A DNA stretch of 64,000 nt from positions 35,739,943-35,803,942 of the forward strand of contig OZ035962.1 of the NCBI GenBank assembly GCA_964034945.1, given 5' to 3'. The notes beneath the pieces were generated by a model. That model did no database searches. It saw only the letters and a list, made by a program, of their open reading frames with translations, and was not told the DNA's origin. A program made the translations under genes and the position numbers. Positions 53,269 to 63,419 of this stretch are shown here, one piece after another (within the stretch, counting starts at the first letter, position 1; each line of letters starts with the position of its first letter). Source of the stretch: Chrysopilus asiliformis. Its lineage: Eukaryota; Arthropoda; Insecta; Diptera; Rhagionidae.

Positions 53269-53489
53269 AAAAAAAGCTTTTATTAAAAAAAATGCACTAA
53301 AAAGAAAAAAATAATTTTCTGGACGCTGTGTATCACAAATATAAAAGCTTTTAAAAAGCGAGATAAAGCATAAAACAATAAAATAAACATTTATCTCGCT
53401 TTTTAAAAGCTTTTATATTTGTGATACACAGCGTCCAGAAAATTATTTTTTTCTTTTTAGTGCATTTTTTTTAATAAAAGCTTTTTTTT
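53269..53489. repeat. Perfect ~99-bp hairpin
   Basis: The left arm (53269-53367) includes CTGGACGCTGTGTATCAC, TAAAAGCTTTTAAAAAGCG and AGATAA; the right arm (53391-53489) is its inverse. The loop is about 23 AT-rich bases. No mismatch was noticed. Confidence 0.9.
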
Positions 53490-53797
53490 ATAATTTTTTC
53501 TGTCAGAAAATGTCAATCTCTCATAAAAGAATGAACTTGTCCATTCTTTTATGCCAGATTGTCATTCGTGCAAACGCAATATTAGTTATGACAAAAGTTG
53601 AATACTAAAGTTGTCATAACTAATATTGCGTTTGCACGAATGACAATCTGGCATAAAAGAATGGACAAGTTCATTCTTTTATGAGAGATTGACATTTTCT
53701 GACAGAAAAAATTACAAAAATTATGCCATTTACACGGGAATTAACATAATGACAAGAAAAAAATGACAAATTTGTCATTCGTGTAAATGTAGCATTA

Positions 53798-54570
53798 GTT
53801 TGGTAATTATTTGTGACACTGAATGAAATTTTCAAATTTTTGCGCGCTAGTTTCATTGTTGGAGCCACGTTTGTTGAATTTTACAACATGAAGTCAGTGC
53901 CTGTCAGTGTAGTGAGTGATTTTGTGTTTTTAATACACATTGTAATCGTGGGCCACAAGGAAACTTTCAAAGCCAAAAAATGGTAGATAAAATCGAAAAT
54001 GATGATTTTTTCGAAATGAAATCGAAAGTGACCTAAAATTCTAAATGGTATAGGAGTTTCTAATTTAAAGAAAAAAATTATATAAATCCAAACATTTAAA
54101 GTTGTTTTGCTACACATTTGCATAAGTTTTGCTATGAACACCAAACTAAAAATACGTTTGAAATTTATTACCGTCCCATAGAATCCGATGGGACGGGATT
54201 TTTGCAAATTCTAATTGGAGTTATGCAAGTCAATTGGTTTTATAAAAATTGTCTCATATCGGATTTTAATATATGGACAAGTTATGTGGAGTGGTTAAAT
54301 TTTCCGCATTTTTGGACGGGGTTTAACTTTTGGTAAAAGTCTGTTCTGTTGCGATTTCCAGCTTTCTATCTCATTTAACTCTCGAGTATTCAAAGGATTT
54401 TGTATAAAAAATTTCAACATAATATCCAATTTTTTATCATATCAGGTTTACCGATATAAGAAAGTTATCATTTCACCGCTCGGTGGAGAAAACTATGTTT
54501 AGAAAGAAACCGATTTCAGGTGTGCAATCAGCAAGCCTTCACACACAAATTATCAAAAATTGTGTTACTA
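53798..54570. other. No gene seen
   Basis: A small hairpin, CGTCCCATAGAATCCGATGGGACG, lies at about 54173-54196. Frames at 53881-54207 and 54118-54336 are anonymous. Confidence 0.5.
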
Positions 54571-55470
54571 TTGGGTTGGGGAATAAGTTCGTAGCGTTTT
54601 ACCTTTAAGACTGTTATTTAAACAAAAATCAATAATTATAACAATAAATTAATCAATTATGTATTCGCCGTTGCTGTTTACGACCTCCTCCCACCTCTCG
54701 ACCAACTTGTCGATGCCGTTGCGCCAAAAATCGCCGGGTCTGGTATCGAAGAAGTGGTTGAGCCAGTTTTTAAGATCCTCTTCATTGTCGATGGTAACGC
54801 CCCTCATATGGTTCGACAGGGAGTGGAAAAGATGGTAATCCGTCGGTGCAAGGTCCGGAGAATACGGTGGATGCGGTGCGGCTTTGACGACTTGTGCAAC
54901 ATGGGGCCTGGAGTTGTCATGAAGGAATATGGTTTGGCCTTGTCGATGGGGTCTTTTCAGTCGAATAGCCTCTTTCACGCGGTGTAGCTGGGCTATGTAG
55001 AGCTCTTTTTGTGACCGTGGCATTCCTTTCGAGCATTTGCCTACCGTCCTCCTTCAAAAGTGCTTTGAGACGCTCTTCGTCGAATTCAGAAGGTCTTCCG
55101 ATGCGGGGCGTGTCGTCGACGTCAAAATCGCCATATTTGAACTTTGCAAACCATTTCCGTGCTGTAGACTCGCCTATGACACCTTCTCCGTATACGTTGC
55201 AAATGTCCCGGGTTGGTTCAGCAGCTTTTTGGCCTCGTTGAAAAGCGAAGAAGAGCAGGTGTCGAAAATGCTGATTTTTACCTCCTGGATATTCCATTTC
55301 CAAACCAGAAAAATAATAAAAAATTAAATTACTCAAAAAAATGATTAGCACAGTTTTGTAGACCAGAAAAATCTCTATCGAATGAATATTATACACTTTG
55401 TCTAACAGCAAAAAATAGTTGTAAAACAAAAGAAAATATAAAAACGCTACGAACATATTCCCCAAAGCAA
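54571..55470 (-). mobile_element. Internally deleted mariner transposon
   Basis: TTGGGTTGGGGAATAAGTTC at one end and TTGCTTTGGGGAATATGTTC inverted at the other continue as GTAGCGTTTT in both. TA lies at 54569-54570 and 55471-55472. At 900 bp, the element is about 0.35-0.4 kb shorter than intact mariners, because the middle of the transposase is missing. Confidence 0.9.
54649..55297 (-). pseudogene. Mariner (DD34D-type) transposase with core deletion and frameshift
   Basis: The start is ATG at 55297 (MEYPGGKNQHFRHLLFFAFQ), not the upstream methionines, which lie in the terminal region. The N-terminal double helix-turn-helix is intact (ESTARKWFAKFKYGDFDVDD, then PRIGRPSEFDEERL). After KALLKEDGRQ the sequence jumps about 120 residues, losing the first catalytic Asp, and changes frame. 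The other part (55023 to 54652) runs ELYIAQLHRVKEAIRLKRP, then IFLHDNSRPHVAQVV with the second Asp, PHPPYSPDLAPTDYHLF with the third, and a normal C-terminus. About ten residues are also missing between the second and third Asp motifs. The protein cannot be catalytic. Confidence 0.9.
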
Positions 55471-55663
55471 TATTTTTTCTCTGTGTGCACGTAAACTCAA
55501 CTCAATATATAATTGAGCATTAATTACTAAAATTTAGTAAAAATTTCAATGTTTTTTGTAACCAACAACGCTCACCTTTAATTTAAAGTCGGAAAAGAAA
55601 TTTTTGTTGAATGTATTGCGTTTTTTCAATTCTATAAACTTTAAGCAGTGCCGCTAATCTGAA

Positions 55664-56011
55664 GTGCTTGCCAACAAGTACCAAAACGGTCGACTGGGCA
55701 CAAAATTAAGACATTCCCTTTATGTTTCCCTTACCGCCCGCTTCGAGCAGCAATTTAAATTAACACCGCAATTAGCGGGATTATTTGATTACATTGTTAA
55801 TTATTCCATCGAACATATAACCAAACTTGAAAGAAAGGTAGCGGCGTGCGGGATTTCAATGTGTTCTTTTACACTTCTTATCTGCGCAATGCAAAAACAT
55901 GACGAGCTTTCTCATACTTCTGCCATCCGAAATTATGCGACTAGACCTACCTACCTATCTCTGTTACAATCCGCTATCTTGTTGTCGTCCATGAAACTTT
56001 TGCGATTTTAA
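55664..56011 (+). CDS. Unrecognised open frame, possibly a gene fragment
   Basis: The 115-codon frame has a more balanced composition than most frames here in its first ~65 residues (RLGTKLRHSLYVSLTARFEQ, then LTPQLAGLFDYIVNYSIEHI and TKLERKVAACGISM). This could be helical protein, but I recognise no family. The C-terminal third looks random. No inverted repeats bracket it. It may be part of a decayed transposon gene (hAT-like helical segments were considered) or chance. Confidence 0.2.
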   Translation: MLANKYQNGRLGTKLRHSLYVSLTARFEQQFKLTPQLAGLFDYIVNYSIEHITKLERKVAACGISMCSFTLLICAMQKHDELSHTSAIRNYATRPTYLSLLQSAILLSSMKLLRF

Positions 56012-57593
56012 ATCCAGTATTCGAAGGACACCAAAGGAGCGAACAGCACAGCAAATCAACATCAAACCGTTATGAAAACCTCTCTGCCATCCTGTCTTTG
56101 AGATAAAAACCATTATACAAAAATTTCCCAGCTTCAAATCCACCAATATAGCGCTTTTAAAACTTAAACGACTATATAGAAATAACAAAAAAAAAATATG
56201 GAGGTGTACATGTTGTTGTCTCAAAGGTTTTCGATTAAAGTATGTTTAACAGTAAAAACGCAGCGTTTTCCTTTCAACAATTTATTTATCTCCTCTGAAA
56301 AAATGTTAAAATTAGAAAAAAAAATAAAATTACCGACATTTTCAGTTTTTAAAAACAACCGTGTGAATTCCATTAGGTGAGTCGTCAAGTCTCAATTACT
56401 GAACTCAATAAAGTACACTTAATGATGGTGTCTCATTGGTATTTAGCGTAATGGCTGTTACTCATGTTCAGCTGTTTACCAGAATCACCTTTATACCAAC
56501 CGGCCAATGTTAACGCATCAGTATCAAAATTATGCTAATCATGAAAGGTAACATATTTTATATATTAAAGGGAATCGACTGCTAGGGTAAAATTTGAACC
56601 GACCTTTTACTTTTTTAAGGAAAATGGTTTTGTGTTTGAAAAATATTATTTCATTTTAATTTATTTTTTACACTTTTAAGTAACTAAGTTACATTTTGTT
56701 TTCTAAACACAATAATAAATATACAAGTAACCCGCGCGGACGCCTAGAAATCGGTTTCTCCAACTGGATCAGAAGTTTATGGAAAACTTCGTCTAACACG
56801 GCCTACTACAACACGGTTTCACTCTAACACGATTCGAATTTTGCGGAGAACTTCGTACAATGCGTTTCCGCACACGAACATTCAATTTGGATGCCGGTAA
56901 AAGATACAGATGCTAAATTTAGTATGAAATTATCATCAAGTGCGACGTTAACCACCACCAAAAACAATAGTATTTTATTAGAAATTTTCTGCGAGTGAGC
57001 TGGTCGATATTGGCCTGGATACTCCAATAATTTATCTGTCCAATTACCCAAATATAATTTTAAGCAGCCGTGTCGTCTTTACACACATATTTTGCCACCA
57101 TACAAATCGTGGTGATAAGCAATTTTTGTCGCGAGCACATCGCCGTTGGGAACACTTTTTGGGACACCCATAGTGGGGAACACTTTTCAGTGATTTGCAA
57201 CGCCGCAATTACGACACAAGAATGTATTTCCGACGCTGCCATTTCACAAAAAAAGGCGCACCATTAACAAAATTAGCTGTTTCAAGCTGTATGCGAGCGT
57301 CATCTGACAGCATTACATCACACAAATCATCGAGCGGAGTTTTCTTTCTCCCTCGAATGCTTACTTAGTTTAGCGACCGAACAGAGATGAACAAATAAAA
57401 ACATAAACTGAAAGCGAACGAGAAAAATCTGATAAATTAATGGAGACTTTTTGTGGCGTATTATTTTAGAATGGACTTTTCCTCCGATTACATGCCGTGA
57501 TTTTAGTAGCAACTAAAAATTTTCGACAATACAAATTTGAATGGGTAATCAAATTATTTTTTTAACGAAAATTTGTTTGATTTTACACTCAGA
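56012..57593. other. No clear gene; possible pogo-like end at 56.76-56.87 kb
   Basis: CGTCTAACACGGCCTACTAC, AACACGGTTTCACTCTAAC and ACGATTCGAATTTTGCGG resemble the repeated CTATAACACG phrases of pogo-type ends, but a matching second end was not found. Frames at 56824-57051 and 57060-57242 (minus) are anonymous; the second region is GC-richer than average. Confidence 0.35.
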
Positions 57594-57595
57594 AA

Positions 57596-57857
57596 AATGT
57601 CCAGGTCAACTTTTTGTCAGGTTAACTCTGACCTTACAAAGGTTTCTGTAAGCCAGCTAGCGGTCAGAGTTAACCTATCTAAGGTCAACTCGTGCAGCTC
57701 CCAATGCCCTACTTCACCTGCTGGTGGCTTAATTTCAGAATTTCTCCGACCACAGGTCAACTCAGTTTTACTTGCCCACATGCAGGCGAACGCGCGCCTG
57801 CCCGAGGCCAATTACGCCGTATGTAGGTCGTCGAGTTAGCCTCCATTTTTCTGAGTG
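57596..57857. mobile_element. 262-bp deletion derivative of family T2
   Basis: CACTCAGAAAAATGTCCAGG at the left and CACTCAGAAAAATGGAGGC inverted at the right, TA on both sides (57594-57595 and 57858-57859). The right ~190 bp, reversed, match the left end of the 3.8-kb element (CTAACTCGACGACC; CAGGTGAAGTAGGGC; GAGCTGCACGAGTTGACC), and the left part matches its right end reversed (GACAAAAAGTTGACCTG). So both ends of T2 are present with about 3.5 kb removed. Confidence 0.85.
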
Positions 57858-58073
57858 TATTTTGCCGGTCAATTTTGTTTTCTTTTTCAATGAAACTTTG
57901 ATGCTAATAAAATTGTGCTGTTTGAAAAATGACTTCTATCCATTTTTTATGCAATTTCCATCAATTATTAGCCTGAAATAAGAAGTTTAATTCTCGAAGC
58001 GAGATCTTTTGCACCAAATGTCAATGGGTAATATGGCGGCTGAAGGCATAATCTTTTTTCCTTTTGTTTGTAA

Positions 58074-58403
58074 AGGTGCCGCTCCACATGAGAGTAAATA
58101 CGCAAGTAACTCTCAAAAACTCTCGAGAGTTACTCGCAGGAGGTTGTCCATTTGAGAGTTAATTTCGGCGATTTTTCTCTATTCAAGACCAATATCTCGT
58201 TTTGGCGAGTTCTCGAGAGCTACTAGCGAAATTCAAACGCCGTTCGTATCTGGCGAGCAACTCCCCGAGAGTTCAGTGGGTGCGTGTCAAATAGAGAGTA
58301 GAATCACTTTTGACAGCGAGCGACTCTCAGAGACGTGTCCATTTGCGAGTAGCTGCTATCGAGAGGTTCTTGCCGGCATTTACTCTCATGTGGACCGGCA
58401 CCT
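58074..58403. mobile_element. Harbinger-like MITE, CTCGAGAG-rich
   Basis: AGGTGCCGCTCCACATGAG at the left, AGGTGCCGGTCCACATGAG inverted at the right, then AGTAAAT in both. TAA flanks (58071-58073 and 58404-58406). CTCGAGAG, CGAGTAG and AACTCTC words occur many times throughout. No coding sequence. Confidence 0.8.
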
Positions 58404-58439
58404 TAAAGCGGGGGCTTTGAGGTAACCCTAGTGGCAGCC

Positions 58440-58840
58440 GTGTCGATTATACGTGTTTGGAATATGATTTTACATAACTTATCTATACATCAAAATCCAG
58501 TTGGACCACTCCTTTCTGCCTACTCCATATTGAATAGTTTTGTTTATTTTCTCGAAAACGGTTAGTCGTATTGAAAAATTTATGGAGATGAAATGTGTTT
58601 AAAATATCATTTTACACAACCGTTCGATACATTAAAATCTAATTGTACTGCTCCGTTCCCCCTCTCCTATACAAATGGATTTTTTGAAATAAATATGACC
58701 TAACTAAAAGACATTATGCCTTATTGTATTTTTTTAAATAAATGAAAAATAAGATAAATAAAATATTTTATCTGTCACCATATAGAGTATTTGATGATTG
58801 GCCCCTGGCAATTGTAGCTTTTCTTATGTTTTATAATACC
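58440..58840 (-). repeat. Repeat B copy, far half
   Basis: ACATCAAAATCCAGTTGGACC, CTCGAAAACGGTTAGTCG, CCTATACAAATGGATTTTTT and GATTGGCCCCTGGCAATTG with TAGCTTTTCTTATGTTTT parallel 34.53-34.83 kb. Confidence 0.65.
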
Positions 58841-60840
58841 TACAAAATAATTTTTTCCTATAAATCAAAAGGTTATATATTGCTTTTCAACACTGATAAA
58901 AGTGGGGGGAGGTGTTTACAATTCACCCCAATTTTTTTTTAGTTTTGGATAAAAACAATAGTGTAAATGTAAAAACCATGCAATTTTTCAATGGTATTTT
59001 TAAATTATATTTAGTATGTAATGAAGTTGAGATTCCTCCACAAAAGTAAGTTTGACCGTGGATTCAAGACCAACATTTTAGTGAAATATGTATTAAAATT
59101 CCTGATTAGATATGAATTACAAGACACTGTAACACGCTGTGTGAACTGTGTTAACAAGTTCTGACTCCCTGCGTCTGCACTTTGGGAAAAATGACCATCG
59201 GTCTACTACCCCCTGATAGTTTAAGATTATTTGTTGGCGATAAGAATTTAATTGCACATAGGTGAAACGAAATAACAACCGTATAAAAAGAGAACAGGCG
59301 AGCAACGCTAATGACCGCTACATCAAGAAGGATATAATTATCCCGTGTCGGTTGCATATGTAATTTTCAATCGAAACTCAATGCAAGGTGCGCACTTAAA
59401 AACAAAGTTTCAGTGCAAAGCGATTTTCACGAACATATATGAGTAAGTGTCAAATGCACAGTTATTTCGACTTTCCTTTAAAACGTTCATAAGTCGATCT
59501 CACTGTTGGTAGTAGAATTCTTTGTTAAACTTCACTCACTTTAATATTATTGTGCGCTTTGTATAGGACGAATGTAACGCATTCGTGTATGAATTGACTA
59601 TGGCAGCATGTTTTAAATTGCCGATGTTAAGCGACTAGTAGGTTAATTAATGCTAAACTTATTCAAATTAGATGTATCTGATTCAAAAGATCTATATATA
59701 CGAGTGCGGACGTCGTCACCCCCTTTGTCAAGGATACCAATTCCGGCCGTTACTGCGGTGTGTGAACCTACTCAGTTTTTTTAAAATGCGTATTTAAAAT
59801 GTGGTTTGTGACCTTTAACCTAAAAACCCAAACCTCAAACTTCTTGAAACATAATATTGAAATTTAATCCACTACAATTCTCCAAAATATTTCACTATTG
59901 AAACTTTTGAACTCTTTAACTAAGAAAGTGCAAACACACAAGTCACAACATTTATGCTCCCAAACTGTCAGCAATCCGCGGAGGTACTCATATCAGTCTG
60001 GACTGTTCGCACGACTCACTCGAGTGTAAATTTTTTGATTCATGAATATTCAGTAGTATCACCGGTCTATTCTGATCGAATTCCATGCGTTTTCATAGCA
60101 CTCTTATCACGATCCAGAATGCATTTTAATTTTCTTTTAATTCTTTATAAGAAAAGGTTTCTTACAATTCTTTTTCAACCAAATGTCGTTTAATTACATT
60201 TCCTCCTTTAAAATGTCTTGATGAGTTTTATGTCCGTTGAAATTTCCGATTATGTTTATTGTATGGGAATTTTAGCCCAGCTGCATGAAAAAAAAACATT
60301 TTGACAATTCGAATTTTTTCGCGTATTCGAGGCAAAATCTACTTCGGCAAAAAAATTACAAATTTTGAAAAAAAAATAAAACAAAGTTGCTTTGCTTAAA
60401 AGTAGAGCGTGCTCAGCGTGCTACAAATCTGCGATTAAAATTTGTCATAACTCTAAGTGCGAAAATAATAGAAAATTTTTATTGAACATGATAAAAAATA
60501 TGCGAGCCATTCCCCAAAAATGTCATGCTTCAATTCGATATTTATGGAAAAAACGACATAGTGGCCAAATATGAGAGTCATTCCTATAAAAAAATTGTTA
60601 CAGTTCCCAAATTTTTCAGGGCAGATTCTAACAAAAAAATGTATTTTTTTTTTTTGTGTGATCATTGCCAAAGTTATGGCACAGACTCCAATGTGTTATA
60701 AAGGGTCACGACAAAAATTCTAGTTATCGAAAACACGAGATAAGGAAGTTCGAGGGGCTTGAAATAATCGAGATATCAAACATTTCGCGTCGCAAAAAAG
60801 TTTTGATGAAAAGCACAATAGAAATAAATCATTTTTGTAT
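58841..60840. other. No gene seen; one small shared repeat
   Basis: ATAGTGGCCAAATATGAGAG near 60558 is also found near 31475 (ATAGTGGCCAAATATTAGAG), with similar text downstream. Near 60,708-60,780 phrases such as TCTAGTTATCGAAAACACG and TTCGAGGGGCTTG suggest an old pogo-like end. The rest is anonymous. Confidence 0.45.
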
Positions 60841-61060
60841 AATTTGACAAACTTTTGATGTATAGCACAGTTGTTGAGAAAATAGGAAAAAATTACTCTA
60901 TTTGTATGAGGGAGGGAGGAAGGAGTGGTCCAACTGAATTTCGATGTGTACATAAGTTATATAAAATGGTATTCTAAATACATTTTACCTTAATACATTT
61001 TTTAATACGACTCATCGTTTTCGGGAAAATTGTGAAAAACTGTTACGTCTGTATGGTGGT
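60841..61060 (+). repeat. Repeat B fragment
   Basis: GTGGTCCAACTGAATTTCG, TGTGTACATAAGTTATATAA and TACGACTCATCGTTTTCGG are the inverse of blocks at 34.5 and 58.5 kb. Confidence 0.55.
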
Positions 61061-61870
61061 GGGTGCAAGCCAAGACAAAATATATTTGTATTTAACAAGT
61101 TTTCAAATATTTAATAACCACTTTTGTAGTTGATCTTGATTATAAAAAATAGTTGATCGCAACATAAAATTGTAAGTAATTACAATAAAGTAGTAATTTT
61201 GTAATAATTTCTCGCCTGATTTCATTACAAAATAGTGAAATTTTATTGGATAGTCATTATTTTAACTATTTTGTTATCAGTTCAATTTCAAAATAATTAT
61301 ATTTTTTATGGAAATCGTGTTACTATTAGAAAAAGGTAGGGTAAAACCGGATTTCTAATAAAATATACACTTAAATAATTTAATCAATATCAAACTTTTA
61401 TTACTTCTAACAGTCATGTTTTTAACAAAAATAAGAGACTTAATATAAATTCAAGAAAAAAATTAATAATACAAGGTTTTTTTCATAATCGTCGTTTTTA
61501 AGGTTTTACCCCACGGGTGGTACAAAATCGGATACTATATCCGAATTCACCCCAAACTTAGAAATTTCGGTGCATTACGATATGTGGTTACAGGTAAAAA
61601 ATAAAATGGAAATAATAACTCACATAACAAAACTATCTCCAGGGCAGCAAAATTGAACGCACGCATACGGGGCAAAACCTGGTATACACGATTTGACCCC
61701 GAACGGTTTTGCCCCGGAGAGCCTTTTAGAAACAGCGGCAACTGTTTGATTATTTATTACAGCTTTCGTATAGCAAATATTTTTATTGCACTATAGAATT
61801 AATGTCCAGTAACTTTATGTAACTAGAAATTTTACACGCACCCTACGGAATACCCATCCAATTAGCAGTA
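61061..61870. other. No gene; possible pogo-like remnant
   Basis: GGTAGGGTAAAACCGGATTT at about 61334 and further GGTTTTACCCC, GGGGCAAAACC and GGTTTTGCCCC words (61,500-61,715) are reminiscent of pogo-type ends, but a clean pair was not found. Confidence 0.35.
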
Positions 61871-63406
61871 CACAGAAAATAAAAAGTATGTAAATATTAC
61901 GAAAACGTTTGTTAATATAACGAAACCATTTGTCCCCCATGGGCCGACAAAATATTTTGTTAATGGTACGATGTCAATTTTGTTAAGTTTTTGTATTTTT
62001 GTATTTCGTTTTCACAAAAATTTTGTTAATATTACAAATATTTTGTAAATATTACAAATATTTTGTAAATATTACAAAAACAAATCTCTCTTGTTGATAT
62101 GGAATCTCTTTCTGTTTCTTGCTTAGTGTGTGTTCATAGAATTTAATATATGCAACTAATGAGCGGAAATTGTTTTAGTGTGATGACTTCAAAAATTAAG
62201 AGATGCTTGTTTGTTTCTGATAGTTTCTATATTGAATATTCGTATGGAGGAAATGTTTTATGACGGCCAATATGATGCGAAATGAAAATAATTTATTTTG
62301 AATTATTTTTCTTACAAAAACTTCAAACGAATGAATTCTCTCGACGAATGTTGTTGTGTTACCTCGAAAAAATACTATTCGCGTTTAGTATTTTTCGAAA
62401 ATGGGAAAAAATTATCGAAATCTGAAAAAAATGGGCATAAAAAATATTTCAAAAAAGCATTCCAACTAATGTCTAAACTAAGAAATGCTTTCCAAAAACT
62501 GATTTTTTGCATCAGTTTTATGAAAAATTTTTGGAATCGCCTTAAAATCGAGTTTTTGTGGCGCAGTTCTACTAGTAGCACAAGTGTGGCGCAGTTCTAC
62601 TAGTAGTCTAATTACCTGCTGCAGGCATTCAAACATTAAAGGGCCAAACAGATGACGGCAGCAACTGCGACTGCGGCGTCGACTGCGGCGTCGACTGCGA
62701 CGTCATTTTGGGCGTCGAAAAGTCGACTGGAACACATGCATGAAACTCGACGTCGGGCAGGGTTCCAATAACAACAACTTTGACATTTCTGAATCGTGTT
62801 TGCAAGATATAAAAAATGATTGTTCTGTACGACAATTTTCAAAAATTGATGTTAATTGTGTGCGCGTTTTTGCATTATTATAATGTTATTATATTGCACA
62901 AAACACTTTTGACGTTCACTTATTATATATCGGTGTTGTCAGTCCTCATTTTCTCTAAAATTTTCGGTGGCACCCCCACGACGACGGCGGCGAATTTAGA
63001 GATTTTGCTAAATTTATTTTGAAGCCGAAGCCGCAGTCGCAGTTGCTGCCATCATGTAGGCTTGCCCATATGAATTCATGGTTTCTAATTTTTTTGACGT
63101 GGCAGTCGACGCGGCAGTCGCAGTTGCTGCCGTCATCTGTTTGGCCCTTAACAGCAGGGAATTGGATGCTTACAGCGGCTAATGAGACCACTAATAGAAA
63201 AGCTTGTGTATCGTAATGACGCCATGATGCAAATCAGATTTGACAAAATGTACTTCGTAATATTAACAAATTTTAGTAACTATACGAAAAAATATTGGTT
63301 AATTTTTTCGTAGTATATACAAAACTTCAGTAATATTTACGAATTTTTTTTTGTTAGGCTTAACAAAACCCATTTTGTAAATAATACAAAATTATTTCTT
63401 TCTGTG
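61871..63406. mobile_element. TA-flanked 1.5-kb element, CACAGAAA ends
   Basis: CACAGAAAATAAAAAGTATG at the left and CACAGAAAGAAATAATTTTG inverted at the right, TA outside (61869-61870 and 63407-63408). TTTTGTAAATATTAC-like words are repeated in both subterminal regions (61,880-62,080 and 63,250-63,400). A Harbinger-like MITE is nested at 62640. The frame at 62298-62603 (101 codons) is anonymous. Confidence 0.7.
62640..63148. mobile_element. Harbinger-like MITE with perfect ~35-bp TIRs
   Basis: AGGGCCAAACAGATGACGGC and its exact inverse continue through AGCAACTGCGACTGC. TAA flanks (62637-62639 and 63149-63151). GGCGTCGACTGC repeats near the left end, and the GCAGTCGCAGTTGCTGCC block occurs twice at the right (about 63030 and 63115). 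The perfect ends suggest a young insertion into the 61871 element. Confidence 0.85.
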
Positions 63407-63419
63407 TAGGTAGACTTAA

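Larger units (their letters stand above)
52165..53489 (+). mobile_element. Insert carrying a 122-bp array and a terminal hairpin
   Basis: The insert opens AAAAGCTTTTATTTAGCTCG and closes with AATAAAAGCTTTTTTTT, so both ends hold the AAAAGCTTTT palindrome. It starts with a TTTGTCTGTTTGTCTG tract and GACTTGAAATTTTGCAC, as in other GTCTGTC-type repeats here. Next come seven 122-bp units, a short A-rich region, and a hairpin with ~99-bp arms. There is no obvious target duplication beyond T runs. The order (GTCTG head, minisatellite body, 3' hairpin) brings Helitron-like or other rolling elements to mind, but I see no TC start, CTRR end or protein. Confidence 0.6.
52086..53794. mobile_element. Palindromic MITE, copy 2, split by a 1.3-kb insert
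   Basis: The outer parts (52086-52164 and 53490-53794) together equal the 384-bp palindrome at 41344-41727, with only scattered differences. TTA flanks both sides (52083-52085 and 53795-53797). The break lies in the CATAATTTTT word of the left arm. Confidence 0.85.

Noticed and set aside
54917..55465. 182-codon mariner-like protein with a membrane-like N-terminus
   Set aside because: The hydrophobic first 56 residues are translated terminal repeat and leader. The family's true start is at 55297, and the last ~25 residues are read in the wrong frame after the deletion.
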